A DNA stretch of 16,644 bases from an uncultured Anaerolineae bacterium. GTDB lineage: Bacteria; Chloroflexota; Anaerolineae; Anaerolineales; Villigracilaceae. The number at the start of each line of letters is the position of its first letter. Within the stretch, counting starts at the first letter, position 1. Location of the stretch: positions 1 through 16,644 of the forward strand of contig CAINXK010000132.1 of assembly GCA_903854805.1 (NCBI GenBank). The letters are read 5' to 3'. The notes under the pieces are model-generated. The model had not been told where the DNA came from, did no database searches, and was given only the letters and a program-made list of their open reading frames with translations. Below are positions 1 through 8,107 of the stretch, piece after piece. Both the position numbers and the translations under genes were made by a program.

Positions 1-2475
1 AGCTCAGTCTGCACCCCTGTTGGCGTCGCATTGGGAGCCACCTGGAATGTGGAATTGGTTGAACAGATTGGAAATGTACTCGGCGATGAAGTAAAGTCCA
101 AAGGGGCCCATATCTTATTGGCTCCAACAGTAAATATCCATCGTTCTCCTATTGCCGGGCGTAATTTTGAATGTTATTCCGAAGACCCCTATTTAAGTGG
201 AGAAATGGCAACCGCCTATATCAAGGGCATCCAAAATCGAGGTGTCGGTACATGCATTAAGCACTTTGTATGCAATGATCAGGAATTCGAACGCATGTCA
301 ATGAGTTCCGAAGTAGAAGAACGTCCACTCCGTGAGTTATACCTGGAACCCTTCCGAAAAGCGATCAAAAATGCCCATCCCTGGTCGGTGATGTCTGCTT
401 ATAACCGTGTGCGAGGCAGCTTCGCAAGCGAAAACACCTACACATTAAAAACCATACTCAAAGATGAATGGGGCTTTGATGGTCCAGTCATTTCTGATTG
501 GTATGGCACTTACTCCGACAATGTTCCGACGGGCGGATTGGATTTGGAAATGCCTGGCCCAGCGCGCTGGATGAACGCCGACAAAGTCAGGAGCGCGCTC
601 GCCAACGGCACATTAACCGAAACAGAGCTTTCTGACAAAGTCAGGCGCTTGCTTAAAGTAATCGAAAAGGCTGGATTATTCCAAAACCCCGAACTCCAAC
701 CTGAAAGGGGCGAAGACAGGTCAGCCCATCGCGAAATTATCCGATCTGCAGCAGGTGAAGCCATCGTTTTATTAAAAAATAAGGATGGTTTGCTACCTCT
801 GATTGGAGCGAAATCCATCGCGGTGATCGGTGAAAATGCGCGCTGGACTCAAATCCTGGGTGGAGGCAGTTCTGCAGTCACACCTCATTATGTGATTTCG
901 CCACTCGAAGGCATAAGAACCCGCGCTGGCCAGCAAGTAAAAGTTGAGTACGCGCCCGGATGTTTTATTCACCGAACCATGCCCGCACCTGACCCCGATA
1001 CACTCTCAACTGTAAACGGAGCTCAGGGCTTATTCGTCGAAATATTCAATAACCTTGACTTTTCGGGACCTGCCGCTTTTACTCAAGTAAATAAGCATGT
1101 TCAATTTGGTTGGTTTGGAGACTGTGTACCAAATGTTGACCAGTCTCGCTTCTCAGTTCGCCTGAGCGGTTTCTTTTCCCCGAAAGAAACAGGTAAGCAT
1201 GCTTTTGGGTTGGGAACGGTCGGCCGCGGCAAACTATTTATTGACAATAAAGAAGTCATCGATAACTGGCTTGAACCTGCGCCCTATGGACAAAAAACCA
1301 CCGAAATAGACATGCTTGCCGGCCAAAAATATGCCGTTAAAGTTGAGTATAACTGGGATGGCAACCCACTTTGGCGTTCGCTAAGTTTCAGTCATATGCC
1401 CCCACATGCCCCAGATCTACTGGCTGAAGCAGTGGAACTTGCCAGTCGCTCCGATGTGGTCATTCTGGTTGCAGGTCTGACTGGAGAATGGGAAGCCGAA
1501 GGATTTGACCGCCTGGATATGAAATTGCCAGGGAATCAGGATGAATTAATCGCCAGAGTAACAGCCGCCAATCCAAATACTATTGTTGTCCTCAATTCAG
1601 GTTCCCCTGTCGAAATGCCATGGGTCGACGAAGTCTCTAGTATATTACAGATCTGGTATGACAGCCAGGAGCAGGGAAACGCCCTGGCTGATGTACTTTT
1701 CGGAGATGTTACCCCCTCTGGCAAGCTGCCAACCACCTTCCCACGGCGGTTGCAGGATAACCCAGCTTATATAAACTTCCCCGGAGAGAATGGAAAGGTT
1801 TACTACGGGGAAGGCTTGTTCGTCGGGTATCGTTATTACGATAAAAAAGCGGTCGAACCTCTATTTCCTTTTGGGCATGGACTTTCCTATACAACTTTTG
1901 AGTATAAAAACCTGCTTGTGCCCGAAAGTTTCAAGATCGAGACTGGTTTGACTGTAAGATTGGATGTAAAAAACACAGGAAAATGTATTGGAAAGGAAAT
2001 CATTCAAGTCTATGTTCGTGATGTGCGCTCGAGCCTGGTCCGCCCAGAAAAAGAACTTAAATCTTTTTGCAAAATCGAACTCCAACCAGGAGAGAGCAAA
2101 ACGATCAAACTCAACCTTGATAAAGAAGCTTTCTGGTTTTACGACCCCGCGCGTGGAGGCTGGATCACGGAGCCAGGCGAGTTCGAAATTATGGTTGGCG
2201 CATCCTGTCAGGATATCCGATTAATCGCCAGATCGATGCTGGCCGCCGCTCCCATGCGCCACGACACGCGCTTGCATACCGGAATGGCGTTACGCACGGT
2301 CTTAAATGATCCCGCTGGTTACGCAGCCTTCGCCAAACATTTTCGCGAATGGATCAAGGCCCCCGAATTGCAAAATATCCTCGATATGACAATTGACGAA
2401 ATTGCAACGTTTGCGCCAAATATTGTTACTCCAGAGAAACTATTTGCGCTCTCTGATGACCTCGCAAAGGTTTGA
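1..2475 (+). CDS. GH3 beta-glucosidase with PA14 insert (5' partial)
   Basis: Glycoside hydrolase family 3 enzyme, expected to remove terminal beta-linked glucose from oligosaccharides with retention. The frame is open from base 1 (SSVCTPVGVALGATWN), so the true start lies upstream; the TTG at 31 is internal. Seen in order: the (beta/alpha)8 domain with KHFVCNDQEFER and the nucleophile Asp of VISDW (codon 496-498); the alpha/beta sandwich domain; a PA14-like insert at about 1015-1400; the acid/base Glu in EWEAEGFDR (codon 1498-1500); a fibronectin III-like domain (GKEIIQVYVRD) to about 2220; and an extra helical tail of roughly 80 residues. The EWEAEGFDR context and PA14 insert match the Kluyveromyces BglI type of GH3. 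Whether a signal peptide exists cannot be seen. Neighbouring phosphorylases suggest a role in intracellular beta-glucan oligosaccharide breakdown. The exact linkage (beta-1,2, 1,3 or 1,4) is not determined. Confidence 0.93.
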   Translation, partial: SSVCTPVGVALGATWNVELVEQIGNVLGDEVKSKGAHILLAPTVNIHRSPIAGRNFECYSEDPYLSGEMATAYIKGIQNRGVGTCIKHFVCNDQEFERMSMSSEVEERPLRELYLEPFRKAIKNAHPWSVMSAYNRVRGSFASENTYTLKTILKDEWGFDGPVISDWYGTYSDNVPTGGLDLEMPGPARWMNADKVRSALANGTLTETELSDKVRRLLKVIEKAGLFQNPELQPERGEDRSAHREIIRSAAGEAIVLLKNKDGLLPLIGAKSIAVIGENARWTQILGGGSSAVTPHYVISPLEGIRTRAGQQVKVEYAPGCFIHRTMPAPDPDTLSTVNGAQGLFVEIFNNLDFSGPAAFTQVNKHVQFGWFGDCVPNVDQSRFSVRLSGFFSPKETGKHAFGLGTVGRGKLFIDNKEVIDNWLEPAPYGQKTTEIDMLAGQKYAVKVEYNWDGNPLWRSLSFSHMPPHAPDLLAEAVELASRSDVVILVAGLTGEWEAEGFDRLDMKLPGNQDELIARVTAANPNTIVVLNSGSPVEMPWVDEVSSILQIWYDSQEQGNALADVLFGDVTPSGKLPTTFPRRLQDNPAYINFPGENGKVYYGEGLFVGYRYYDKKAVEPLFPFGHGLSYTTFEYKNLLVPESFKIETGLTVRLDVKNTGKCIGKEIIQVYVRDVRSSLVRPEKELKSFCKIELQPGESKTIKLNLDKEAFWFYDPARGGWITEPGEFEIMVGASCQDIRLIARSMLAAAPMRHDTRLHTGMALRTVLNDPAGYAAFAKHFREWIKAPELQNILDMTIDEIATFAPNIVTPEKLFALSDDLAKV

Positions 2476-2479
2476 TATT

Positions 2480-2508
2480 TTGACTGGCCGCCAGGGAACC
2501 ATAAGAAT
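2480..2508 (+). promoter_or_regulatory. possible weak promoter before the first GH94 gene
   Basis: In the 130-base gap between the GH3 and GH94 genes, TTGACT (2480-2485) is followed after 17 bases by AAGAAT (2503-2508), a fair -35 and a poor -10 match. It could give the phosphorylase genes their own start in addition to read-through from GH3. The rest of the gap is AT-rich without a clear hairpin. Confidence 0.2.
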
Positions 2509-2605
2509 ATTTTTGGATAATCCCTTTACAGCTTTCAATGTCATTATTCTCGCAATTCAAATACACTCACCAGGATATCTGGGAAATTAAAGAAAAGAGA
2601 ATTCC

Positions 2606-5107
2606 ATGCAATACGGACATTTTGATGACGCAACCCGCGAATATGTTATTGAACGTCCCGATACACCTTTACCCTGGATCAATTATCTAGGCTGTGAGGA
2701 ATACTTTGGTTTGATATCCAATACAGCTGGTGGATACTCTTTCTATAAAGACGCCCGCTTGCGGCGGCTGACACGTTACCGCTACACCAACACACCCATT
2801 GATATGGGTGGACGGTATATTTACCTGCGCGACAATATTGCCGGCAATAAGCGTGAGAATAGCGACGGCAATAAAACTAAAATTTCTCGGCCCTATTGGT
2901 CACCAACCTGGATGCCAACCCGCACGAAGCTCGATAGTTATGAATGCCGCCATGGACAGGGATATACCGTAATCAAGTCAATTGCCCACAAAATCGAGGC
3001 GAAAACACGTTATTTTGTCCCACTTGGAGAAAACCTGGAAATTTGGGAACTCACCATCACCAATCATCGTGAAAAGGTCGCTGATATTTCGATTTTCTCT
3101 GCAGTTGAATTTTGCCTTTGGGACGCGAATGACGATGCCACAAATTACCAGCGTAATTTCTCTACGGGTGAAATGGAAATAATTGACGGCGTTATTTACC
3201 ACAAAACAGAATACCGCGAGCGCCGCGACCACTTTGCATATTTTGCCTGCTCTGAAAAGCTGGATGGATACGACACTCAACGAGAAGACTTCCTGGGGCC
3301 GTACAGAGGCTGGGATTCCCCCATCGTCGTTGAGAAAGGCATCTCGGGAGAATCTGAAGCACATGGTTGGCAGCCAATTGGCTCTCATCACGTACGCATT
3401 CAAATGGAGCCGGGCGCACAAAAAAAGGTCATCTTCATTCTTGGATACCATGAAAACCCTAAAAATGCAAAGTTCGACCCGCCTGATTCGCAAGTGATCA
3501 ACAAAAAAACTGTCCTTCCAATCATCGCAAAATATCTCAAGCCCGCGAATGTCGACAAAGCCTTCTCGGCATTAAAAACCCACTGGGATAACTTACTGGG
3601 CAAAATGCAAGTTACCACCCCCGATGAGCACACCAATCGTATGGTAAATATTTGGAATGCTTACCAGTGCATGGTCACCTTCAATATGAGTCGTTCAGCC
3701 TCCTATTTTGAGAGTGGCATTGGGCGCGGTATGGGTTTTCGGGACTCCAACCAGGATTTGCTTGGTTTCGTCCACATGATCCCCGAACGAGCTCGCGAAC
3801 GCATCCTTGATCTATCAGCAACGCAATTTAAAAACGGTGGTGCCTTTCATCAATACCAGCCTCTCACAAAACGTGGAAATAATGATGTCGGCTCTGGATT
3901 TAACGATGACCCGGCCTGGTTGGTTTTAGGAGTGGCGGCCTACATCAAAGAAACCGGCGATTGGAGCATATTAGATACGCTGGTCCAATACGAAAACGAT
4001 CCGGGCAGTGAAAAACCCCTTTACGATCACCTTGAAAGGGCAATTGAATACACGCTAGAAAGACTCGGTCCCCACCGTTTACCACTCATTGGACGGGCCG
4101 ACTGGAACGACTGCCTTAATCTCAATTGTTTTTCAGACACGCCGGGGCAATCATTTCAGACTACAACAAACAAGGCTGGGTTGGTAGCCGAGAGTGTCTT
4201 TATCGCCGGATTATTCGTGATGGCTTGTAAAGAAATGGCCGAATTACGCTCCAAGCACTTACCCGCCAGCAATGCGCAAATGACTGCCAGCTTTTACCTG
4301 GATACAGCCGCAGAGATGGAAGCAACAATTTGGAAAACCGGGTGGGACGGCGCCTGGTTCAAACGAGCGTATGATGACTCTGGTAAGGTTCTTGGCTCTA
4401 AAGAAAATGTGGAAGGAAAAATTTTCATAGAACCCCAGGGAATTTGCATCATGGCCGGGCTGGGTATTGACGACGGACGCGCCATGAAAGCACTCGACTC
4501 GGTGGGAAAACAATTAGCCACCAGGCACGGCATCGTTCTGCAACAGCCGGCCTTCAGTCAATATTATATTCACCTGGGCGAAATTTCATCATACCCGCCT
4601 GGTTACAAAGAAAATGCCGGAATTTTCTGCCATACAAACCCCTGGATCATGATCGCCGAAACAAAAATCGGTCGTGGAGACCGGGCATACGATTATTACC
4701 TGCGCATAAATCCATCCGCGCGCGAAAGCATAAGCGAGATACACCGCTGTGAACCGTATGTGTATGCACAGATGATCGCGGGCAAAGATGCCCGCAGCCA
4801 TGGGGAAGCCAAAAATTCCTGGTTAAGCGGCACGGCTGCCTGGAACTATGTGGCGATTACTCAGGCAATTCTGGGAATTCAACCAACCTATGACGGCTTG
4901 CAAATTTCTCCTGTAATCTCTCAGGATTGGAATGGGTTCGAGGCAGTCCGGGAATTTCGTGGGTTTAGATACGAAATTTCCATTCGACGCGACGGACCCG
5001 GCAATGAAGTCAATCTAGTGGTGGATGGACAGCCAATCCAGGGCCAGCTCATCAGTCTTCCTCATGGCAAACCAAGAACCGTCAAAGTGTTAGGCATTCT
5101 AAAATAA
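2606..5107 (+). CDS. GH94 cellobiose phosphorylase
   Basis: Inverting phosphorylase that converts cellobiose and phosphate to alpha-glucose 1-phosphate and glucose in the cytoplasm. The 833-residue protein is close to the usual length of about 810-820 and aligns by eye along its whole length with the Clostridium thermocellum enzyme. Shared blocks are the N-terminal NTAGGYSFYKDARLRRLTRYR, FCLWDANDDATNYQRNFSTGE, the MSRSASYFESGIGRGMGFRD stretch with the RDSNQD motif (Arg379-Asp384), the general acid Asp502 in RADWNDCLNLN, the PPGYKENAGIFCH loop and the NSWLSGTAAWNY loop near the C-terminus. There is no signal peptide. An AAAGAAAAGAGA stretch lies just upstream of the ATG. Compared with the Clostridium protein there is a short insertion after about residue 78 (NKRENSDGNKTK). 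The second GH94 gene follows after 20 bases, so the two are almost certainly co-transcribed. Cellobiose specificity is inferred from similarity and is the best supported substrate call in the window. Confidence 0.95.
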   Translation: MQYGHFDDATREYVIERPDTPLPWINYLGCEEYFGLISNTAGGYSFYKDARLRRLTRYRYTNTPIDMGGRYIYLRDNIAGNKRENSDGNKTKISRPYWSPTWMPTRTKLDSYECRHGQGYTVIKSIAHKIEAKTRYFVPLGENLEIWELTITNHREKVADISIFSAVEFCLWDANDDATNYQRNFSTGEMEIIDGVIYHKTEYRERRDHFAYFACSEKLDGYDTQREDFLGPYRGWDSPIVVEKGISGESEAHGWQPIGSHHVRIQMEPGAQKKVIFILGYHENPKNAKFDPPDSQVINKKTVLPIIAKYLKPANVDKAFSALKTHWDNLLGKMQVTTPDEHTNRMVNIWNAYQCMVTFNMSRSASYFESGIGRGMGFRDSNQDLLGFVHMIPERARERILDLSATQFKNGGAFHQYQPLTKRGNNDVGSGFNDDPAWLVLGVAAYIKETGDWSILDTLVQYENDPGSEKPLYDHLERAIEYTLERLGPHRLPLIGRADWNDCLNLNCFSDTPGQSFQTTTNKAGLVAESVFIAGLFVMACKEMAELRSKHLPASNAQMTASFYLDTAAEMEATIWKTGWDGAWFKRAYDDSGKVLGSKENVEGKIFIEPQGICIMAGLGIDDGRAMKALDSVGKQLATRHGIVLQQPAFSQYYIHLGEISSYPPGYKENAGIFCHTNPWIMIAETKIGRGDRAYDYYLRINPSARESISEIHRCEPYVYAQMIAGKDARSHGEAKNSWLSGTAAWNYVAITQAILGIQPTYDGLQISPVISQDWNGFEAVREFRGFRYEISIRRDGPGNEVNLVVDGQPIQGQLISLPHGKPRTVKVLGILK

Positions 5108-5116
5108 ATTTTTCCG

Positions 5117-5122
5117 TAGGAG
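5117..5122 (+). promoter_or_regulatory. ribosome binding site of second GH94 gene
   Basis: TAGGAG sits five bases before the ATG at 5128 and inside the 20-base gap after the cellobiose phosphorylase stop. It fixes the start choice for the downstream gene. Confidence 0.7.
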
Positions 5123-5127
5123 CAGCT

Positions 5128-7542
5128 ATGAAATTCGGCGATTTTGACGATCTTCATCGCGAATATGTAATTACCAATCCGCGCACACCCACAAAGTGGA
5201 TTAACTACATCGGTACGCTTGAATTTGGCGGTTTTGTCGATCACACCGGCGGCGCACTCATCTGCAAACAGGATCCAACCTTTAATCGGCTGACCAAATA
5301 CTTGCAGCAAGCGCCTGCATCAGATTTCAAAGGAGAAACCCTGTACCTGCGGATAAACAATCCGCGCACACAGGTGGTATTCTCCCCCTTTTATGTTCCC
5401 ACCCTGGATCAATACGACCTTTATGAGTGCCACGTCGGGCTTGGTTACACTCGCATTATCAGTGAATTTTTCGGCCTTAGAACCGAGGTAACTATTTTCG
5501 CAGTGGGAGCCAAGGGTGGAGGATATCGGGAAATCCGCGATAGTAAAATCACCAATATTTCCAAGAAAACGCTATCTGTCGATGCGATTCCTGTGATCGA
5601 GTATTCCCACCCAGATGCGCTCAAACAGTTTACAAATGCAGATTGGATCCCGCAGACCATGCAATCCAAAGCCTTCCGGGATAAAGACCTAACGATCCTG
5701 ACACAATATCCTTTTATGCATCGGGATACAAAGATCAATTACTTTACATCCAACTTGCCGGTCTCATCGTTCGAGACTGATCGCAAGCGTTTCCTTGGCG
5801 CAAACGAATATGGAACCTGGGCTAAACCGCTTAGCCTTGAAAATCAAGAACTAAGTAATACCGAGGCGCAGCGCGGAGATAATATTGCCGCCCTGATGCA
5901 TCATCTTGGCAGGATTCAACCTGGCCAAACCCGCAGGTTAATCACCCAGCTTGGGCAGGAAACCAGCCTGGAAGAAGCTCAAATCGGAATTGAAAAGTAT
6001 CGCCAGCCTGAAACGATTAGCACCGAATTGGAACGCATAGCAGCATTCTGGGACAATTATCTATCAACGTTGCAGGTCGATACTCCGAACGCAGCCATGA
6101 ACAGTATGCTGAATGTTCACAATCCGCACCAATGTTTTATTACCAAAACCTGGTCACGCTACCTTTCCTATTACCAACTAGGGCTGGGCGCGCGAGGCAT
6201 TGGCATTCGCGACTCATCCCAGGATGTTTTGGCAATTGCAGCCGCTCTGCCGGAAGATGCCAGGGCATTCTTGAAAATTTTACTGTCCTTCCAAAAACGG
6301 GATGGCTCTGCCATGCACCAGTTCAACCCGCTGTCGATGGAAGGCTCGGAAGGTGACTCACTTGAACGCAATGATCGGCCTCATTATTACAGTGACGACC
6401 ACCTATGGAGCATTCTGGGCGTAACTGCCTATATCAAAGAAACCGGTGATTTCGCTTTTTTGAATGAAATCATTCCTTTTTACGAAAAGGATGAAACCGG
6501 AGTTCCCTTAGAATCTGCAACCATATTAGACCACCTGGCTGCAGCGCTCAACTTTACCAAGCAAGATACTGGCGGGCACGGTCTGCCCTTGCTTGGCTTC
6601 GCGGACTGGAATGACACGATTAACCTGGCGCCTGGGGCAGAGTCATTGTTCAGCGCACATTTATACGGCCGGGCATTAAATGAATTCTGCGACCTGTTGC
6701 ATTTTTCCGGCAAGACAGCCCTCGAAGCGCAATTCCGTCAGGACTATAACATTATCAAAAATCGAGTAGAGAGCTCAGCTTGGGATGGAAACTGGTATGT
6801 CATGTATTTTGACCAGCTGGGAAACCCACTTGGTTCTCACAAAAACGAAAAAGGGCAAATTCATCTCAACGCCCAATCCTGGGCTGTGCTATCTGGGTTT
6901 GCAGCGCCGGATCGGGCACGCCAGGCTATGGATGCGGTCTATCAACGGCTGAACACCAAATTCGGGTTAAAGCTTTCGGCGCCCGGGTATAACGGCTTTG
7001 ATCCGCAGGTCGGCGGGGTCACAACCTACCCACCGGGAGCAAAAGAAAACAGCGGGATCTTCCTACACCCCAATCCGTGGGCGATCATCGCCGAGACTCA
7101 ACTTGGTAATGGCGAACGAGCCTTTGAATATTACTCACAGATTAATCCGGCAGGGAAAAACGATAGCATTGAGCTTTACGAAAGTGAGCCGTACGTTTAC
7201 CCACAAAACCTGCTCGGGGATGAACATCCGCAATTCGGCTTGGCTCGCAACTCGTGGCTCTCCGGAACGGCCTCATGGTGCTATCAAGCTGGAACACAAT
7301 ATATTCTAGGCTTGCGTGCCGAATACGATGGGTTGAGGATCGATCCCTGTATCCCGTCCGCCTGGGATGGGTTTAAGGCAATTCGCCGATTTCGCGGAAG
7401 TGTCTTCCATATCACCGTACACAACGATAAACACATTTGCAAGGGTATCGAAAAGATCGCAGTCGATGGCCAATTCAGCCATGGGAATCTTGTTCCGGTC
7501 ATGGATGGCGGAAAACATACTTTAGAAGTCTGGATGGGATAA
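5128..7542 (+). CDS. second GH94-family phosphorylase, substrate unresolved
   Basis: An 804-residue GH94 protein, a divergent paralogue of the gene before it. It keeps the family frame: FGDFDDLHREYVITNPRTP at the N-terminus, IGIRDSSQD (Arg361, Asp362), YSDDHLW (Asp423-Asp424-His425), the putative general acid Asp496 in GFADWNDTINL, the YPPGAKENSGIFLHPNPW loop and NSWLSGTASW. It departs from true cellobiose phosphorylases at substrate-side positions: DHTGGALICKQDPTFNRLTKY replaces the NTAGGYSFYKDARLRR block, WNDTINL replaces WNDCLNL, and an EGSEGDSLERNDRPHYYSDDH segment replaces GSGFNDDP. It therefore probably uses another acceptor. Candidates within GH94 include cellobionate, laminaribiose or a chitobiose-like disaccharide, and none can be chosen from sequence alone. 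It is cytoplasmic with no signal peptide. The stop lies one base before the cupin start, which implies translational coupling. Confidence 0.9.
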   Translation: MKFGDFDDLHREYVITNPRTPTKWINYIGTLEFGGFVDHTGGALICKQDPTFNRLTKYLQQAPASDFKGETLYLRINNPRTQVVFSPFYVPTLDQYDLYECHVGLGYTRIISEFFGLRTEVTIFAVGAKGGGYREIRDSKITNISKKTLSVDAIPVIEYSHPDALKQFTNADWIPQTMQSKAFRDKDLTILTQYPFMHRDTKINYFTSNLPVSSFETDRKRFLGANEYGTWAKPLSLENQELSNTEAQRGDNIAALMHHLGRIQPGQTRRLITQLGQETSLEEAQIGIEKYRQPETISTELERIAAFWDNYLSTLQVDTPNAAMNSMLNVHNPHQCFITKTWSRYLSYYQLGLGARGIGIRDSSQDVLAIAAALPEDARAFLKILLSFQKRDGSAMHQFNPLSMEGSEGDSLERNDRPHYYSDDHLWSILGVTAYIKETGDFAFLNEIIPFYEKDETGVPLESATILDHLAAALNFTKQDTGGHGLPLLGFADWNDTINLAPGAESLFSAHLYGRALNEFCDLLHFSGKTALEAQFRQDYNIIKNRVESSAWDGNWYVMYFDQLGNPLGSHKNEKGQIHLNAQSWAVLSGFAAPDRARQAMDAVYQRLNTKFGLKLSAPGYNGFDPQVGGVTTYPPGAKENSGIFLHPNPWAIIAETQLGNGERAFEYYSQINPAGKNDSIELYESEPYVYPQNLLGDEHPQFGLARNSWLSGTASWCYQAGTQYILGLRAEYDGLRIDPCIPSAWDGFKAIRRFRGSVFHITVHNDKHICKGIEKIAVDGQFSHGNLVPVMDGGKHTLEVWMG

Positions 7543-7543
7543 T

Positions 7544-7984
7544 ATGATTGAAAACCTGCTTGAAATCCACTCATTCGAAGGGCTTGGGTACAAACCATTA
7601 ATCGATTATGGCACCTGGCGTGTTGCAGTTCTACGATATATCGATGACCTGATCCCAAACCAAATTGAACGCGCAGAACGTCATAACGAAACTGATGAGG
7701 TCTTTGTGCTATTGGATGGCAAGGCTGTGCTGTTTATCGGTGAAGGAGATCAGCAAATTACAGCGCTGCACCCCCAGGTTCTGAGACCCGGAAAAATGTA
7801 TAACGTAAAACGCCATACCTGGCACACAGTTGTGCTTAGCAAGGATGCCAGTATATTACTGGTTGAAAATCAGGATACTGGTGAAGCAAATTCAGACTAT
7901 GCTGCTCTTAATGCCGGCTGCAAGCGCACAATCATTGAAACAGCAGCCCAAGAACAACCTGAGTTTTGGAGCAATTCGAGCTGA
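7544..7984 (+). CDS. small single-domain cupin protein
   Basis: A 146-residue protein with one cupin barrel. Motif 1 is seen as ERHNETDEVFVLLDGKA (the usual first motif carries His and Glu metal ligands), and motif 2 as RPGKMYNVKRHTWHTVVL, with PG and a conserved WH. An N-terminal strand pair (YGTWRVAVLRY) precedes the barrel. The start is one base after the second GH94 stop. Cupins bind metals and small sugars or act as isomerases, lyases or sensors; no specific enzyme family can be assigned. Its position suggests a role tied to the phosphorylase products, perhaps handling an unusual sugar, but this is inference only. There are no membrane segments or signal peptide. Confidence 0.82.
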   Translation: MIENLLEIHSFEGLGYKPLIDYGTWRVAVLRYIDDLIPNQIERAERHNETDEVFVLLDGKAVLFIGEGDQQITALHPQVLRPGKMYNVKRHTWHTVVLSKDASILLVENQDTGEANSDYAALNAGCKRTIIETAAQEQPEFWSNSS

Positions 7985-8031
7985 GGTTTTTATTTTTATT
8001 TGGGCCATGGGCCATGATAATTATTTACTCC

Positions 8032-8071
8032 AAAATTGGTTAGATAACATAAATCGTTTGATACCAATTTT
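8032..8071. repeat. 9-bp inverted repeat upstream of the 1157-residue gene
   Basis: AAAATTGGT (8032-8040) and ACCAATTTT (8063-8071) are perfect complements separated by 22 bases, inside the AT-rich 123-base gap after the cupin gene. The right arm runs into further T residues. It could be an operator or a weak attenuator hairpin controlling the downstream gene. The AT-rich stem makes strong termination unlikely. Confidence 0.35.
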
Positions 8072-8107
8072 TTATAAACAGCACAAGTAAGACCGGGTAT
8101 TTAATCT

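Noticed and set aside
31..60. TTG at 31 as the GH3 start
   Set aside because: The frame is open to base 1 and the residues before it fit the conserved GH3 N-terminal domain, so the gene is cut by the window edge.
2978..3493. 171-codon frame on the - strand
   Set aside because: It lies wholly antisense to the well conserved cellobiose phosphorylase gene, with no recognisable domain.
7284..7658. 124-codon - strand frame across the GH94-cupin junction
   Set aside because: Antisense to two real coupled genes, composition of a shadow frame, no motif.
8000..8015. tandem GGGCCAT repeat after the cupin gene
   Set aside because: Only two copies; too short to call a functional repeat.
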